A stretch of 64,000 nt of DNA from the NCBI GenBank assembly GCA_937864365.1, contig CALMJT010000040.1:1-64000 (forward strand). The letters are read 5' to 3'. The stretch comes from an uncultured Alteromonadales bacterium. Its GTDB lineage: Bacteria > Pseudomonadota > Gammaproteobacteria > Pseudomonadales > Cellvibrionaceae. The notes under the pieces are model-generated. The model was not told the origin of the DNA. It saw only the letters and a list, made by a program, of their open reading frames with translations, and did not search any database. The translations under genes were made by a program, and so were the position numbers. This document shows positions 25,445 through 35,095 of this stretch, one piece after another. Numbering within the stretch: position 1 is the first letter of the stretch; each line of letters begins with the position of its first letter.

Positions 25445-26280
25445 TGCAACCGTTTAGCCATCTTCGAAATTTTATTAATAAAGATCGAGTTTTCGATTTT
25501 TTAGTGCCTGAAAAATCCATTAATATCGATACTTCTCACAATGTACTTTTGTACGTTGAAGGCTTAACGGTGTCATTTGATGGTTTTAAAGCATTGAACG
25601 ATTTAAATCTTTACATCAATGACGGCGAACTGCGTTGTTTAATCGGTGCAAATGGTGCGGGTAAAACAACCTTAATGGATGTAATTACCGGAAAAACACG
25701 ACCTAATTCTGGTACTGCCTATTTTGGTCAAACTCATAATTTATTAACAAAAACCGAAGCCGAGATTGCCAATTTAGGCATTGGTCGTAAGTTTCAAAAA
25801 CCAACGGTCTTCGAAAATCACACCGTATTTGAAAACCTAGAACTCGCTTTGCGAATGAATAAAGCGATTTTAACCAGCATTTTTTATCGCATGAACAGCG
25901 AACACTTAGATCGCATTGCTGAAATTCTCGATCTTGTAAACCTCAAACAACACGCCCGGCAAATGGCAGGCGCATTATCGCACGGGCAAAAACAGTGGTT
26001 AGAAATTGCCATGTTGTTGGTTTCTGAACCGCGTTTATTATTGGTAGACGAACCTGTAGCCGGTATGACACCCCAAGAAACCGAACACACCGCAGAGCTG
26101 TTAACCTCGCTGGCCGGAGAACACACGGTAGTGGTTGTTGAGCACGATATGGCCTTTGTACGCAGTATCGCCAAAAAAGTCACCGTGTTACACCAGGGTT
26201 CTGTATTGGCCGAAGGCAATATGGACGATATTCAAAATAACCCCAATGTAATAGAAGTCTATTTGGGAGAATCCCATTGA
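25444..26280 (+). CDS. urtD: Urea ABC transporter ATP-binding protein UrtD
   Basis: This 278-residue LivG-type ATPase has Walker A GANGAGKTT (~75), ABC signature ALSHGQKQWLEI, Walker B LLLVDEPVAGM and the switch His in VVEHDM. It has a ~35-residue N-terminal extension before the ABC domain, common in UrtD. It energises UrtBC with UrtE. It overlaps urtC by one base and urtE by four. Confidence 0.95.
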   Translation: MQPFSHLRNFINKDRVFDFLVPEKSINIDTSHNVLLYVEGLTVSFDGFKALNDLNLYINDGELRCLIGANGAGKTTLMDVITGKTRPNSGTAYFGQTHNLLTKTEAEIANLGIGRKFQKPTVFENHTVFENLELALRMNKAILTSIFYRMNSEHLDRIAEILDLVNLKQHARQMAGALSHGQKQWLEIAMLLVSEPRLLLVDEPVAGMTPQETEHTAELLTSLAGEHTVVVVEHDMAFVRSIAKKVTVLHQGSVLAEGNMDDIQNNPNVIEVYLGESH

Positions 26281-26972
26281 TTGAATTAAAAAATCTAAAC
26301 CAGTTATACGGTGGTTCACAAATACTGTGGGATTTAAATTTAGAATTAAAATCCGGTAGCCTAACCTGTTTATTAGGACGCAATGGCGTAGGTAAAACCA
26401 CCTTATTAAAATGCATGATGGGATTATTACCGACTAAATCGGGAAATATCTTATTGGATGGCAAAGACATAACTCGCAGCCCAACACACTTACGCCCAAA
26501 GCTGGGCGTGGGTTACGTGCCCCAAGGCCGCGATATATTTCCGCAACTTACTGTAGAAGAAAACCTACGCACCGGCCTTGCAGGAAGAACCGATGGCAGC
26601 AAAAAAATTCCCGAATTAATCTACGAATTATTCCCGGTATTAAATTCAATGCTAAAACGCAGAGGCGGTGACCTATCTGGTGGCCAACAACAACAACTCG
26701 CCATTGGCCGCGCACTCACCATAGAACCCAAGCTGTTAATTCTCGACGAACCTAACGAAGGCATACAACCCAACATTGTTCAACAAATTGGCGACGTAAT
26801 CATTCGGCTTAACAAAGAATTCAACACCACCGTATTACTCGTCGAACAAAAAATCGCGTTTGCCCGAAAAGTGGGACAAGACTACGCCATAATGGAAAAA
26901 GGCAGAATAGTCGCCTCTGGAGAAATGAGTAAATTATCGGATGAAGTGATTAAAGAGTATTTGGCGGTGTAG
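26277..26972 (+). CDS. urtE: Urea ABC transporter ATP-binding protein UrtE
   Basis: This 231-residue LivF-type ATPase has Walker A GRNGVGKTT, ABC signature LSGGQQQQLAIGRAL and Walker B LLILDEPNEGIQPN, with GYVPQGRDIFPQLTVEENL typical of UrtE. The start is TTG, overlapping the urtD stop (TTGA) with GGGAGA about 7 nt upstream; no ATG fits the family N-terminus. It is the last gene of the urea transporter operon. No urease genes are in the window. Confidence 0.95.
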   Translation: MIELKNLNQLYGGSQILWDLNLELKSGSLTCLLGRNGVGKTTLLKCMMGLLPTKSGNILLDGKDITRSPTHLRPKLGVGYVPQGRDIFPQLTVEENLRTGLAGRTDGSKKIPELIYELFPVLNSMLKRRGGDLSGGQQQQLAIGRALTIEPKLLILDEPNEGIQPNIVQQIGDVIIRLNKEFNTTVLLVEQKIAFARKVGQDYAIMEKGRIVASGEMSKLSDEVIKEYLAV

Positions 26973-27035
26973 CGGAGTTTACCTTTAAAAACCACTTAAA
27001 AATATTAATAGATTTTTTTAGTATTATAAAAACGA

Positions 27036-27193
27036 TAGGAAATTCTGATTGCCTAGAGTTTCATGTGGTACAAGGATGTGTCGCAAATTTCAAGAGCTGT
27101 AAGCGATTGAAGTTGTGAAGAAATTGGGAGTCGTATTTTCAATTTCTGTTCTATGATTAAATCATGGATGAGTCAATCAGAGGCTCCAATAGT
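27036..27193 (+). repeat. Dispersed hairpin element, copy 5 (full length)
   Basis: This is a full-length copy between the convergent urtE and hsdR genes, with left end ATAGGAAATTCTGATT and right end GAGTCAATCAGAGGCTCCAATAG. It separates the nitrogen region from the defence island. Confidence 0.88.
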
Positions 27194-27226
27194 AATTTTC
27201 TAATAAATCATAGCTAATTTAATTGG

Positions 27227-30200
27227 TTAATAATGTTCTTCAATGTATGCGTAGGCTTTATTAAATAATTCTTTGTCTTTTCCCAAACCAAATTGCACTA
27301 ATGTTATGAGCAACGCTTTTTGAATTTCGCGTGGGCCGCTGTTGGAGTTTTGCCAGCCTTCAAATCGGGTGGCTTTAACGATCTTGTCGATCTGCTCCAC
27401 CACATCGCCGATGAGCTTTGGCGTGGTTTCTGGGCGGGTTTCCAGGAAGAGTTTAGTTAAGGCCTGCTTGTTGTCCTTTTCGGTAACGACGTGGTCACCG
27501 GTTTCGCGTTCGGCTTGTACCGTGTCTTTAGCTGCATCTAATAGGCCTTTTAACCAGTCGATGGCTTTGATGACACCCGCTTCATAGTCTTGGCGCAGTT
27601 TTTCTAAGCGTTCACCTAACTCGACAAACTTAGGGTCGTTACTGCCACGCAGGCGGCCCATAAGGTCAATTTCCAGGCGTTTGGCGCGTTGCTCTTGTTC
27701 TTTATCTGTCAGGGTAAAAATGGCGTGTTCATCCATGATCAGCTCGTCGATATCGTCGCGGATGCGATTGATGTCGGTATGCTCGTGGATCATTTTGATG
27801 GTTTCAGGGCCAAGCGCCGCCCACACCAACGCACCGGTTTGGCCGACTGGGCGCACCGATTCATAAATCTGTGCGAGCCATTTATAGTTTGTGCGATACG
27901 GAGCTAGGAAGGTATCTGGGTTTATGGCCGACCAAAGTTTGGCTAACACGCCGAAACTGGCGGCAAATTCATCGCGTTTTTCATTGGTTGGCAAGCATTC
28001 TTGCGCCGCCATAATGCCTTCGAAGCCTTCTAAAGTGCGGTCCACATTGGGGAAGAAGGACAAACATTTATCTAACTGGGCGGGTAATAATTCTTTAAAG
28101 GCTTCAATGCCTTCTACCACGCCATCGATTTCTTCCGGGTTGTAGGCCAGCGCGGTGCGCAGGTTTTCAAACACACCAAGGTAGTCGATGATCAGGCCCA
28201 TGTCTTTGCGCACTTCGTCTGTTTCATACAAACGGTTGGTACGGCACATGGCTTGCAGCAGCGTGTGGTCGCGCAGCGGTTTGTCCAAGTACATGCAGTA
28301 GCAGATTGGCGCGTCAAAGCCGGTGAGCAGCTTGGCGGTGACGATGATCAGCTGCAACGGATGCTTGGGGTCTTTAAAGCTTTCGATTAAGTCTTTCTGG
28401 GTTTGGTCTTCGGCATCTATGTGCTGCCAACGCTCAAAATCTGCTTGTTTAATCGGCAGTTCTAAATCGTCATGCCACTTACGCCAGTCTTTATTGACTT
28501 TGTCTTTCTTGTCGCCCTCCAGTGCCTTCACAGGTGCCTGATCGACGTTCATCACCACTTCAACGGCATCAAACCCGAGCTTTTCACCTAGCAAATAATA
28601 CATCTGCACGCAGGCATCGCGGTCGTACACCACCACCATGCCTTTCATTTTTTTCGGCTTGACGTGGCTGGTAAAGTGTTCGGCTATATCAGCGCTGACG
28701 GCGGCCATGCGTTTAGGCGCTTTGAGCATCACCGCTAATTTGCCCGCGCGTTTTGATAGCGCTGCCTTTTCTTCGTCGTCCAGGTTATTTTCCTGGGCAA
28801 GCTGCTCAAACTCTTGGTTGATGGCATCACGGTCTACCCGCAGCTCGGCCAAGCGTGGCTCAAACTTCACCGGGTTAGTGGCGCCATCGCGGATCGACTG
28901 TTTGTAACTGTAACGACTCATATAGCGGCCGGGGTCTTCCTCAGCGCCGAATAATTTAAATGTATTGCGGTCGATACCGGAAATTGGCGTACCGGTTAAA
29001 CCATAGAAGTGCGCTTGTGGCAGGGCCCAGCGCATTTTATCTCCCAAGTCGCCTTCTTGGGTGCGGTGGGCTTCGTCAACCAAAACAATGATGTTTTCTC
29101 TATTATTTAATCCGTCTGGATTGGTTTCATCGATTTCCACATCTTTAAACTTAAAGATGGTGGTAATTAATATGCCACGGCTGTCTTGCTCGATATGTTC
29201 GCCGAGCTTTTTGCAGCTTTGTACCTTGATAAGGTTTTTAACGTCGGCACCACCAAAGGTCTCGTTGATTTGGCTGTCTAGGTCGCGACGGTCTACCACG
29301 ATCAATACGGTGGGGTTTTTCAGATCATTGTCTGCACGTAGCATTTTAGCGGCGTAGAGCATCAATAAGGATTTACCCGATCCTTGGAAATGCCAGATCA
29401 GGCCTTTTTTCGGGTAGCCTTTGCGCACACGCTCTACAATTTGCTTGGCCGCTTCAAACTGTGGGTAACGCGGCAAAATTTTAATGCGCTTGGGAGGTGT
29501 GTTCTTACCTGTTTTGACGGTTGAAAACAGCGCGAACGATTCCAGCAACTGCAATAAGGTTTGCGGGTTTAACAAGCCCTCACAGCTATCCAGCACCGAT
29601 GCCAAGCCGGGCAAAATGTCATCGCGCAGGTCGGTATTGTGCCAAGGGCCCCAATCTTTTACCCGGGCGTTGATGGCACCGTAGGCAAAGGTCTTTCCTT
29701 CACTGGCGAAACATAGCAGGTTGGGCACAAAGAAGGGTTCAACGTTCTTCCAGTAGTGCTTTTTACCGCCCATAAAATCAGCGGCGCCGTCTTGCCAGGT
29801 AACGCTCGGGCGGGTAGCGGTTTTCACCTCGCCCACCACCAAGGGAATACCGTTCACATAGAGCACAATATCAAAATAGACTTCGGTCGCCGCGATATAG
29901 TGCACCTGCTGTGACACCACAAAGTGGTTGTTGTCGATGTTGTCGAAATCAATCAAGTTGATGGTGATGTGGTCGCCATTCTCGCCAAAGGGTAAGGTCT
30001 TCTCAGCCATTAGCCATTCATGAAAATTTTCATTGGCTTTTACCAGGCCGGTATGGCGCGCTTCTAGCACCACACCACGCAGCTTATAAATCACTTCATC
30101 GGCGTAATCCAGCTGCTTGGCAATATCAGGGTTTAACGAACACAACGCGTCTTTTAGCCACTCGTCAACGAAGATATCCTGCGTCTTTTTGGGCAGGTTA

Positions 30201-30289
30201 TCACCGTGGCAGTAAGTCCACTTTACGCCGCTTAAACCTTTTAAGCGGTCGATAATTCCATTTTCCGTGACGGTTTGTTCGTTAAACAT
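27227..30289 (-). CDS. hsdR: Type I restriction endonuclease subunit R
   Basis: The ATG at 30289 (MFNEQTVTENGI) overlaps the hsdS stop by one base and is preferred to the upstream ORF-track start; it gives 1020 residues. The N-terminal nuclease domain shows the D...EVK core (VYFDIVLYVNGIPLVVGEVK). The SF2 translocase motor has Walker A WHFQGSGKSLLM, VLVDEAHRTQEG, LTGTPI and motif VI LLQAMCRTNR. A helical C-terminal part would dock to HsdM/HsdS. It translocates DNA and cuts unmodified DNA as part of R2M2S. It is last in the operon. Base composition is clearly more GC-rich than hsdS next to it. Confidence 0.96.
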   Translation of the reverse strand: MFNEQTVTENGIIDRLKGLSGVKWTYCHGDNLPKKTQDIFVDEWLKDALCSLNPDIAKQLDYADEVIYKLRGVVLEARHTGLVKANENFHEWLMAEKTLPFGENGDHITINLIDFDNIDNNHFVVSQQVHYIAATEVYFDIVLYVNGIPLVVGEVKTATRPSVTWQDGAADFMGGKKHYWKNVEPFFVPNLLCFASEGKTFAYGAINARVKDWGPWHNTDLRDDILPGLASVLDSCEGLLNPQTLLQLLESFALFSTVKTGKNTPPKRIKILPRYPQFEAAKQIVERVRKGYPKKGLIWHFQGSGKSLLMLYAAKMLRADNDLKNPTVLIVVDRRDLDSQINETFGGADVKNLIKVQSCKKLGEHIEQDSRGILITTIFKFKDVEIDETNPDGLNNRENIIVLVDEAHRTQEGDLGDKMRWALPQAHFYGLTGTPISGIDRNTFKLFGAEEDPGRYMSRYSYKQSIRDGATNPVKFEPRLAELRVDRDAINQEFEQLAQENNLDDEEKAALSKRAGKLAVMLKAPKRMAAVSADIAEHFTSHVKPKKMKGMVVVYDRDACVQMYYLLGEKLGFDAVEVVMNVDQAPVKALEGDKKDKVNKDWRKWHDDLELPIKQADFERWQHIDAEDQTQKDLIESFKDPKHPLQLIIVTAKLLTGFDAPICYCMYLDKPLRDHTLLQAMCRTNRLYETDEVRKDMGLIIDYLGVFENLRTALAYNPEEIDGVVEGIEAFKELLPAQLDKCLSFFPNVDRTLEGFEGIMAAQECLPTNEKRDEFAASFGVLAKLWSAINPDTFLAPYRTNYKWLAQIYESVRPVGQTGALVWAALGPETIKMIHEHTDINRIRDDIDELIMDEHAIFTLTDKEQEQRAKRLEIDLMGRLRGSNDPKFVELGERLEKLRQDYEAGVIKAIDWLKGLLDAAKDTVQAERETGDHVVTEKDNKQALTKLFLETRPETTPKLIGDVVEQIDKIVKATRFEGWQNSNSGPREIQKALLITLVQFGLGKDKELFNKAYAYIEEHY

Positions 30290-31503
30290 TACATATCCAC
30301 CGGTTCTACCAATTGACTTACCAAGCAATTCATAAGCACTTCATGCGACTGACTATTATTATTTTTCTGCTGAAGAATGGCGTTTATTTGATCTAGAACT
30401 TTCGCTATTTCATCTTGCTCATCTTTAGATGGAACAGGGAGCTCCATTTCTTTTAAATCACTTCCAGTTATACCAGACGCCGCAACAGTTTGAATAATTC
30501 TCTCCATTAACCACCGGCCATATTTGCTCCGAAAAAAATAGTTAAAGTAACTTGGGTTTACTTTCCTCAAGTCGAATCGTGCTCTTATGATTGATGATTC
30601 AAAAGTGGCCGAATTGTCAGTTCCACTAAACATACAACAAAGCCCAGCTCCTTCCTTTGTTAAGGAACGACGGGCAAAGAGTAAGTCTCCTTTCATAAGT
30701 CCAAAATTTGCCAATTCCTTAGCTTCCACATCTACAGACTGTTCTATGATGTCTTCTGTTATTTGAGACGAATGAAACATATCACCCATATGAGCCATTT
30801 TTAAACCGAAACCATAGTGATCTTGCCCTTTATAAAGACCATTTTTGGTTCCGGACACCAATAGCTTTTTGAATGGATAAACATTCCAAGAGTAAGGTAT
30901 CGTGCCAACATTAGTTTCTTTTAACTTTTCTTTTCTTGTTCCATATCGAGTCAATGAATTGACTAAACACTCAAAAAAAATGGTCGTTAAACTATCAAAC
31001 TGACGAAAATTACTTTGGGTCTTCTCTAGCGCCAAAAGTGCCGCCTTAAGAATTTTGATCTCATCATCTGTCTTTTGTGAAAACGAGAAATTTGAAAGAT
31101 CTTTAAATTTTGTTCTTGGGGACAATCCACCAGCAGATGTTTTTACTGCCCAACCCCAGAATGCTTCTGACTGAACAATATATGGAAGCAAACTTCCGAG
31201 TTTAGAATTACCCTTTGCTTCCATGACAATAATGTCACCTGAGCAGATTCCATCGAACTCAGCTATACCTGCCTTTTTCAAATAGGCTCTTCTTCTACCA
31301 AATAATATTTGTCCCTTCTTGAACACACGGGTAAAGCTTGGGTTATCTTCTGCAATGATTCCCCAGCGCTTGATCTTGAGAGAGCCTGAATCTAAATGCT
31401 CCAAACCAATGTAGCGCTCATATCCATCGCCAATAGGGTCTTTGGTAGTGAGCTTCACTTCGCGGCAAATATCACCAAATTTAACGGTTTGTTTATCAGT
31501 CAT
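30289..31503 (-). CDS. hsdS: Type I restriction-modification specificity subunit S
   Basis: This 404-residue protein has two target-recognition halves: residues ~1-170 (GYERYIGLEHLDSGSLKIKRWG, KGQILFGRRRAYLKKAGIAEFDGICSGD) and ~200-390 (HYGFGLKMAHMGDMF, KGDLLFARRSLTKEGAGLC). Each is followed by a helical spacer, as in bipartite-site HsdS proteins. It chooses the DNA sequence recognised by the complex. The gene is distinctly AT-rich compared with hsdR and hsdM on either side, as expected for horizontally exchanged specificity genes. It overlaps hsdM by 8 bp and hsdR by 1. Confidence 0.93.
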   Translation of the reverse strand: MTDKQTVKFGDICREVKLTTKDPIGDGYERYIGLEHLDSGSLKIKRWGIIAEDNPSFTRVFKKGQILFGRRRAYLKKAGIAEFDGICSGDIIVMEAKGNSKLGSLLPYIVQSEAFWGWAVKTSAGGLSPRTKFKDLSNFSFSQKTDDEIKILKAALLALEKTQSNFRQFDSLTTIFFECLVNSLTRYGTRKEKLKETNVGTIPYSWNVYPFKKLLVSGTKNGLYKGQDHYGFGLKMAHMGDMFHSSQITEDIIEQSVDVEAKELANFGLMKGDLLFARRSLTKEGAGLCCMFSGTDNSATFESSIIRARFDLRKVNPSYFNYFFRSKYGRWLMERIIQTVAASGITGSDLKEMELPVPSKDEQDEIAKVLDQINAILQQKNNNSQSHEVLMNCLVSQLVEPVDM

Positions 31504-32989
31504 TGCGCTCTACCCCGTAGCCTAACTGCGCGAGGCTCTGAAATAACTTATTGGTCTGTTTCTTCAATTGCACTCGGCTAACCTTCCACGCCTCGATGGC
31601 ATGTTCAATATCGTGCACTTCGCCATTGTTTTGTGCCTGCACATACAGCGGAATCGACAGGTTGTAGAGGTTCTCTTTAAGGGTGTCGAAATCCACCAAC
31701 GCAGTAATGTCGCTTTGCTTATCTGGCGCAAAGTAGGCTTCGCACAACACGGATAAATCTTCATCCGATAAGCGACTGTGGGCACGTTCGCGGGTAACGT
31801 GTTCCACGCCATTGATAAACAACACCTTGTTTTTACGCTCGGCGGGTTTATTGCAATTGAGCACCACCACGCAGGATTCCATCGGCGAGTTGTAAAACAG
31901 GTTGGGCCCAAGGCCAATCACCGCTTCGATAATGTCGGACTCAATCACTTGTTTACGAATGTTTTGCTCGGAATCGCGGAACAACACGCCGTGTGGCCAA
32001 AGCATAGCGGCGCGACCCGTGTCGGGTTTTAGGCTTTTTATGATATGAGTATAAAACGCATAATCCGCACAGCCTTGTGGTGGTACGCCGTAAAGATTGC
32101 GGCCATATGGGTCGGAAGAAAATTTATCGCGGTTCCACTTTTTAATAGAGTAAGGTGGGTTAGCGAATATCACATCAAACTGCTTGAGCTGATCGTTTTC
32201 AATAAACTTGGGCTCGGCTAGGGTATCGCCGCGCAGCACATCAAACTCTTCAATGTCGTGCAGGAACATATTCATTCGGGCTATCGCCGAAGTGAGCAGG
32301 TTTACTTCTTGTCCATATAAATGAACGCCACGCCACTCTTGTCCTTGCGAACGCAGGTCCATGACCGCATTAAGCAACATACCGCCGGTGCCGCAGGTTG
32401 GGTCATAAGCGGTCTCACCGGGCTTTAAGCCCATGATGCGCGTCATTAAGTGCACCACGGTACGGTTGGTATAAAACTCAGCAGCGGTGTGGCCGGAGTC
32501 GTCAGCGAATTTTTTGATTAGGTACTCGTAAGCCTCACCCAGGTCGTCCTGTGCAACTGATTTAATCCCTAGTGGAATTTTACTGAAGTGCTCAATGAGG
32601 TCAGATAGCATGTGATCGGGCAGGCGTTCTTTGTTAGTCCACTGGGCATCACCAAATACGCCATGTAAGCGCGGGTTGTTGGCTTCAATTAAACGCAGTG
32701 CATTTTGAATGGCTTCACCAATGTTTTTACTGGTATGGCGCACTTTTTCCCAGCGGGCTTCCTTGGGAATATCGAAACGGTGGAACATGGGCATGGCGGC
32801 GTATTCGGCATCGCCTTCATGGATCTCTAATGCTTCGGTGTATTCTTCCAAATACACATCCGAAAGGCGCTTATAAAATAGCAGTGGGAATATGTACTGT
32901 TTGTAGTCTGATGCGTCGATTTGGCCACGCAAAAACTCGGCAGCACCCCAGAGTAAATCCTCTAATTTTTTCTTATTTAATGCGCTCAT
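31496..32989 (-). CDS. hsdM: Type I DNA methyltransferase subunit M (first copy, adjacent to hsdS)
   Basis: This 497-residue protein has an N-terminal HsdM helical domain (LLWGAAEFLRGQIDASDYK), then the adenine-N6 methyltransferase domain with motif I DPTCGTGGMLL and motif IV ANPPYSIKKW. It methylates the site defined by HsdS. The start ATG overlaps the stop of the upstream AlbA_2 gene (ATGA). Being directly upstream of hsdS and hsdR, it is the natural partner of those subunits. It differs widely from the second HsdM (35092-36582) while keeping all motifs. Confidence 0.95.
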   Translation of the reverse strand: MSALNKKKLEDLLWGAAEFLRGQIDASDYKQYIFPLLFYKRLSDVYLEEYTEALEIHEGDAEYAAMPMFHRFDIPKEARWEKVRHTSKNIGEAIQNALRLIEANNPRLHGVFGDAQWTNKERLPDHMLSDLIEHFSKIPLGIKSVAQDDLGEAYEYLIKKFADDSGHTAAEFYTNRTVVHLMTRIMGLKPGETAYDPTCGTGGMLLNAVMDLRSQGQEWRGVHLYGQEVNLLTSAIARMNMFLHDIEEFDVLRGDTLAEPKFIENDQLKQFDVIFANPPYSIKKWNRDKFSSDPYGRNLYGVPPQGCADYAFYTHIIKSLKPDTGRAAMLWPHGVLFRDSEQNIRKQVIESDIIEAVIGLGPNLFYNSPMESCVVVLNCNKPAERKNKVLFINGVEHVTRERAHSRLSDEDLSVLCEAYFAPDKQSDITALVDFDTLKENLYNLSIPLYVQAQNNGEVHDIEHAIEAWKVSRVQLKKQTNKLFQSLAQLGYGVERND

Positions 32990-34452
32990 GATGTCTTCTT
33001 ATCGCTTAGTTGCTGCTGCACTTGTTGCTTTAGCTTCTGGCCAAGCGCGGTCAAACGGTATTTTTGGTTGCGGCTGGTTGGCTTGTCTGGAATGGTCATT
33101 TCTACTAGGGCTGGGGTGACCTCCAGAGCCGGTTTTAAGTAGTGCTTACGGAAGTGCTCGGCGTTTTTCAGTGCCATTAATGTCATTAATTCGTCGCGGC
33201 TGTGCTCTTGGCTTATGAGGCTGATCATCCGTGCCACTTCCGTGGTGACTTCCGTGGTGTCTTCCGTGGTGTCTTCCGTGGTGTCTTCCGTGGCGAACAA
33301 GGTCAAAGTCACTCCGGATGTACTGTCGGAGTGCCATTTTGGTGCGGGTAGGCCCGCTGCTTTGCAAACTTGTTGAATGACTACACTGCCGCGGCCGAGC
33401 TTTTCCATATAGCCTTGCAGGTATAAACCGTGGGCGATGTCTGGGTTACGCAGTACCGAGATATGGCCTTGCTGAATTTTGTGCTCGTCGATGCCTTGCG
33501 GAAACGCACCGGCATTCCATATTTTCAGGTGCGCAGGGCTAACTTCAACCTTAATGCCGCCGGCAAAGCTGCTGTAATCGCGGTGGGCAAAGGCGTTGAC
33601 AATGGCTTCGCGTACCGCTTGTTCTGGGTACATGGGGATGTCTTCGCGCTGATTATTAGCACTGCTAAAGCGTGCGCGCGATGGCGTATTGCGCATCACA
33701 AAGGTGATCAGCTGCTCGATCACCTCGGCCATTGGACCATCGAGGTGCTGTAAATCCTGATATTCGTCGTCGGCCTTATGGCGATAACACACAGCGCGCA
33801 CGCGGGCTTGCGGATGGCGTTTACCCGGCGCACTGGCCAGTAATACATCGGCGGCATTGGTTAAGCGGCCGTATTTGGCCAACGATAACAATTGCAATTG
33901 GTGCAGTAAGCCTTGTTCGGCTTGCGTGACTTCTTTGGGAATGCGTTTGGCAGATAGCAGCTTATTACAAGCACTGGTTGATAAACCTTGTTCGTCGAGT
34001 TCAGACGAGAACAAACGCTCCCAGCGGGTAGGTTCTACTTGCTTGCGCATGACCATATCGCGGATGGTATCGACATCGGCTTTTTGGGTTTGCTCGCCTG
34101 CACGTATGTAGATATCACTGTTAAAGGCGTAAGGAATGTCTTTGCCAGCCGGTACCTCAACCACTAATAATTGTCTAGTTTCGACTTGCTGAACTTCTAC
34201 CGAAAACAGTACTGGCGGTTGAATCGCCGATTTAAGCTGGCTTTCGAGCTGTTCAGCTACTTGTTGGGCACCTTTTACGCCCTTGATTTGGCCTTTATCA
34301 TCAACCCCACATAGCAGGTATCCACCTTGGCTATTTAAAAAGGCGCAAACCTGCGGGCCGCAGTGTTTTAACTCGCAGCTGGTAAGGTATTCAAGGGTTT
34401 GGTTTTCGCCCAACGACAGTAGTTGTGTGAGTTGTGCGGCCGTTTTACTCAT
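32986..34452 (-). CDS. AlbA_2 (Schlafen-type) DNA-binding / GHKL ATPase-like regulator
   Basis: The ATG at 34452 (MSKTAAQLTQLL, GGAG 6 nt upstream) is preferred to the ORF-track TTG at 34464. The N-terminal AlbA_2 domain has NQTLEYLTSCELKHCGPQVC and NSQGGYLLCGVDDKGQIKGV. The middle has a HATPase_c_4-like region (EQAVREAIVNAFAHRDYSSF). Near residue 390 is a TTED/TTEV repeat linker encoded by a 12-bp DNA tandem repeat, and the C-terminus is winged-helix-like. Such COG2865 proteins often sit in type I R-M operons and are thought to regulate or modulate defence, but their role is not settled. It overlaps both neighbours. Confidence 0.85.
   Translation of the reverse strand: MSKTAAQLTQLLSLGENQTLEYLTSCELKHCGPQVCAFLNSQGGYLLCGVDDKGQIKGVKGAQQVAEQLESQLKSAIQPPVLFSVEVQQVETRQLLVVEVPAGKDIPYAFNSDIYIRAGEQTQKADVDTIRDMVMRKQVEPTRWERLFSSELDEQGLSTSACNKLLSAKRIPKEVTQAEQGLLHQLQLLSLAKYGRLTNAADVLLASAPGKRHPQARVRAVCYRHKADDEYQDLQHLDGPMAEVIEQLITFVMRNTPSRARFSSANNQREDIPMYPEQAVREAIVNAFAHRDYSSFAGGIKVEVSPAHLKIWNAGAFPQGIDEHKIQQGHISVLRNPDIAHGLYLQGYMEKLGRGSVVIQQVCKAAGLPAPKWHSDSTSGVTLTLFATEDTTEDTTEDTTEVTTEVARMISLISQEHSRDELMTLMALKNAEHFRKHYLKPALEVTPALVEMTIPDKPTSRNQKYRLTALGQKLKQQVQQQLSDKKTS
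33238..33297 (-). repeat. 12-bp tandem repeat inside the AlbA_2 gene
   Basis: TTCCGTGGTGTC is repeated almost five times (first unit ends GAC, last is partial). On the coding strand it encodes repeated Thr-Thr-Glu-Asp/Val. Because the unit is 12 bp, expansion would change linker length by four residues without a frameshift. Confidence 0.9.
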
Positions 34453-35095
34453 GGCTTGCTCCAAACTTCTTACCGACTAATTCTGCGTTCTCAAAATGTT
34501 GTTTCAATAGCTCTTCAACATCTTGATATCTTGAAAACTGCGCAGTAACAAAAACACTGGCATCTAAATCAGATTGAAATTTTTGAACCCAGTTACCCTG
34601 CCTTTCATCCAACGGAAGATGTTCCATTGTCGCATCTTCATATAAGTCGATAACTTTTAAGTTAGAGATGGAGCTTGCACCTCTTTTTAGTTCTAACTTA
34701 CTTCTATCATCACGGTTTTTATAACCTAAATCCATTAGCATTCGGCGCGCAAATACGACATGGTCATGCGCTAAAAACCAGCGAGGTTTATTTAACTCAA
34801 TGGCTTTTTTCATTTCCTGATGAGTAATGGATAGGCCAGTTGCGTCAAGTCCACTGCCATATTGCGGCGTAATGATGCCTAAAAATAGGTCACATTTTTC
34901 TACTGCTTTTAAGCAGCTTTCGAAGGCGGTTTCGTTGGACGATACCGGCACTGTTCCTTTGTGTGACATGAGTACTTCATACCCATACTCGGTTTGGTAA
35001 CCAAAACCAGTTAGCAATGCAAAGACGCGGTCTAGCAACTCTTCTACACCGTAAACTGTTGAAGAAACCATAATCTTCAGCTTCTTGTTACTCAC
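34445..35095 (-). CDS. DUF4062 domain protein in the R-M operon
   Basis: This 216-residue protein starts at GTG 35095, overlapping the second hsdM stop by 4 bp (GTGA). The N-terminal DUF4062 pattern is clear: KLKIMVSSTVYGVEELLDRV, CDLFLGIITPQYGSG, and SITHQEMKKAIELNKPRW. This domain resembles TIR/nucleotide-hydrolase-like alpha/beta folds and occurs in defence-linked proteins, but its biochemical role is unknown. Its place inside the operon, coupled to hsdM on one side and to the AlbA_2 gene on the other, argues that it works with the R-M complex or is an add-on defence function. Confidence 0.85.
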   Translation of the reverse strand: MSNKKLKIMVSSTVYGVEELLDRVFALLTGFGYQTEYGYEVLMSHKGTVPVSSNETAFESCLKAVEKCDLFLGIITPQYGSGLDATGLSITHQEMKKAIELNKPRWFLAHDHVVFARRMLMDLGYKNRDDRSKLELKRGASSISNLKVIDLYEDATMEHLPLDERQGNWVQKFQSDLDASVFVTAQFSRYQDVEELLKQHFENAELVGKKFGASHE

